From the NCBI RefSeq assembly GCF_000336955.1, contig NZ_AOLI01000019.1, positions 576,786 to 640,785 on the forward strand: DNA of 64,000 bases, given 5' to 3'. Positions 63,815 to 64,000 of the stretch are shown piece by piece; position 1 is the stretch's first letter; each line of letters begins with the position of its first letter. Both the position numbers and the translations under genes were made by a program. Under the pieces are notes generated by a model. It was not told where the DNA came from. It was given only the letters and a program-made list of their open reading frames with translations, and made no database searches. Origin of the DNA: Haloferax larsenii JCM 13917. GTDB lineage: Archaea; Halobacteriota; Halobacteria; Halobacteriales; Haloferacaceae.

Positions 63815-64000
63815 TTACAGGTCGACGCCGAAGGAGTCCACGTCGCCAGCGAGTTCCGCCATCGCGCCGAGGAGTGCCGCCACGTCGTCGAGGTCGTCGG
63901 TCGAGACGACTTCGACGGGCGTGTGCATGTAGCGGTTCGGAATGCCGATGTTGAGCGACGGAATGCCGGAGCGACTCGTGTAGAAGGCGTCGGCGTCGGT
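63815..64000 (-). CDS. M42-family glutamyl aminopeptidase, C-terminal part
   Basis: Only the last 61 codons are in the window; the gene starts beyond 64000. The segment GIPSLNIGIPNRYMHTPVEV is the diagnostic end of M42/M20-type metallo-aminopeptidases, with the metal-ligand His in YMHTP. Ends EVVSTDDLDDVAALL...FGVDL. It would trim peptides, often alongside the proteasome. Confidence 0.85.
   Translation of the reverse strand, partial: TDADAFYTSRSGIPSLNIGIPNRYMHTPVEVVSTDDLDDVAALLGAMAELAGDVDSFGVDL

Overview
The window is haloarchaeal chromosome, most like Haloferax. The proteins are acidic, coding DNA is GC-rich at third positions, and the information-processing genes are archaeal: primase PriS, GINS, Cdc48, RNase J, TmcA, L7Ae, RpoF, Lsm and aEF1B. 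TATA-like boxes often lie about 27 bases before start codons, which implies leaderless transcripts. Secreted proteins carry Tat or type IV pilin signals. A 59-residue protein with four CxxC/CPxCG knuckles matches the zinc-finger protein known from Haloferax volcanii as HVO_2753.

Layout. 1-2.6 kb: a lipoprotein ABC sugar-binding protein and an aldo/keto reductase. 2.7-5.4 kb: priS-ginS and a peroxiredoxin. 5.6-8.1 kb: small Hsp20-like protein with Cdc48. 8.4-12.1 kb: hydrolase, panB, a pilin, a membrane protein and an eIF2B-like protein. 12.2-12.9 kb: a candidate toxin-antitoxin pair with its own operator. 13-15 kb: a Gfo/Idh dehydrogenase and a TIM-barrel isomerase. 15.2-22.4 kb: acetyltransferase, archease and RtcB, HAD phosphatase, acyl-CoA dehydrogenase, AlaX and MBF1. 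22.4-23 kb: tRNA-Leu(GAG) with decayed tandem copies. 23-31.2 kb: purF, rpl37e-lsm, RNase J, GGPP synthase and GluRS.

31.3-37.1 kb is the accessory island and the most interesting part. A 498-residue DUF4157 (eCIS-type) protein has a variable C-terminus and is followed by a partner gene. Two headless C-terminal cassettes follow, each with its own paralogous partner gene. A 297-bp near-identical repeat encoding the HELAH motif joins the first two units, and a further repeat stub ends the island. The arrangement looks like a switchable polymorphic toxin locus. No contractile-injection structural genes are present in the window.

37.1-44.5 kb: a cyclase-family hydrolase, then a ferredoxin-ETF-FixC electron-transfer cluster in which FixC carries a fused FixX domain, then an HTH-acetyltransferase. 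44.4-48.5 kb: TmcA, and divergent from it the rpl7ae-rps28e-rpl24e-ndk operon behind a structured leader. 48.6-57.1 kb: HemAT aerotaxis transducer, a two-gene methionine synthase, and a translation-linked run (HemK2-type methyltransferase, MscS, RsmA, DUF655, RpoF, L21e). 57.3-64 kb: cystathionine synthase/lyase family enzyme, aEF1B with the zinc-finger protein, a TctA-like permease, the L1-L10-L12 operon, the separately transcribed L11, and the end of an M42 peptidase.
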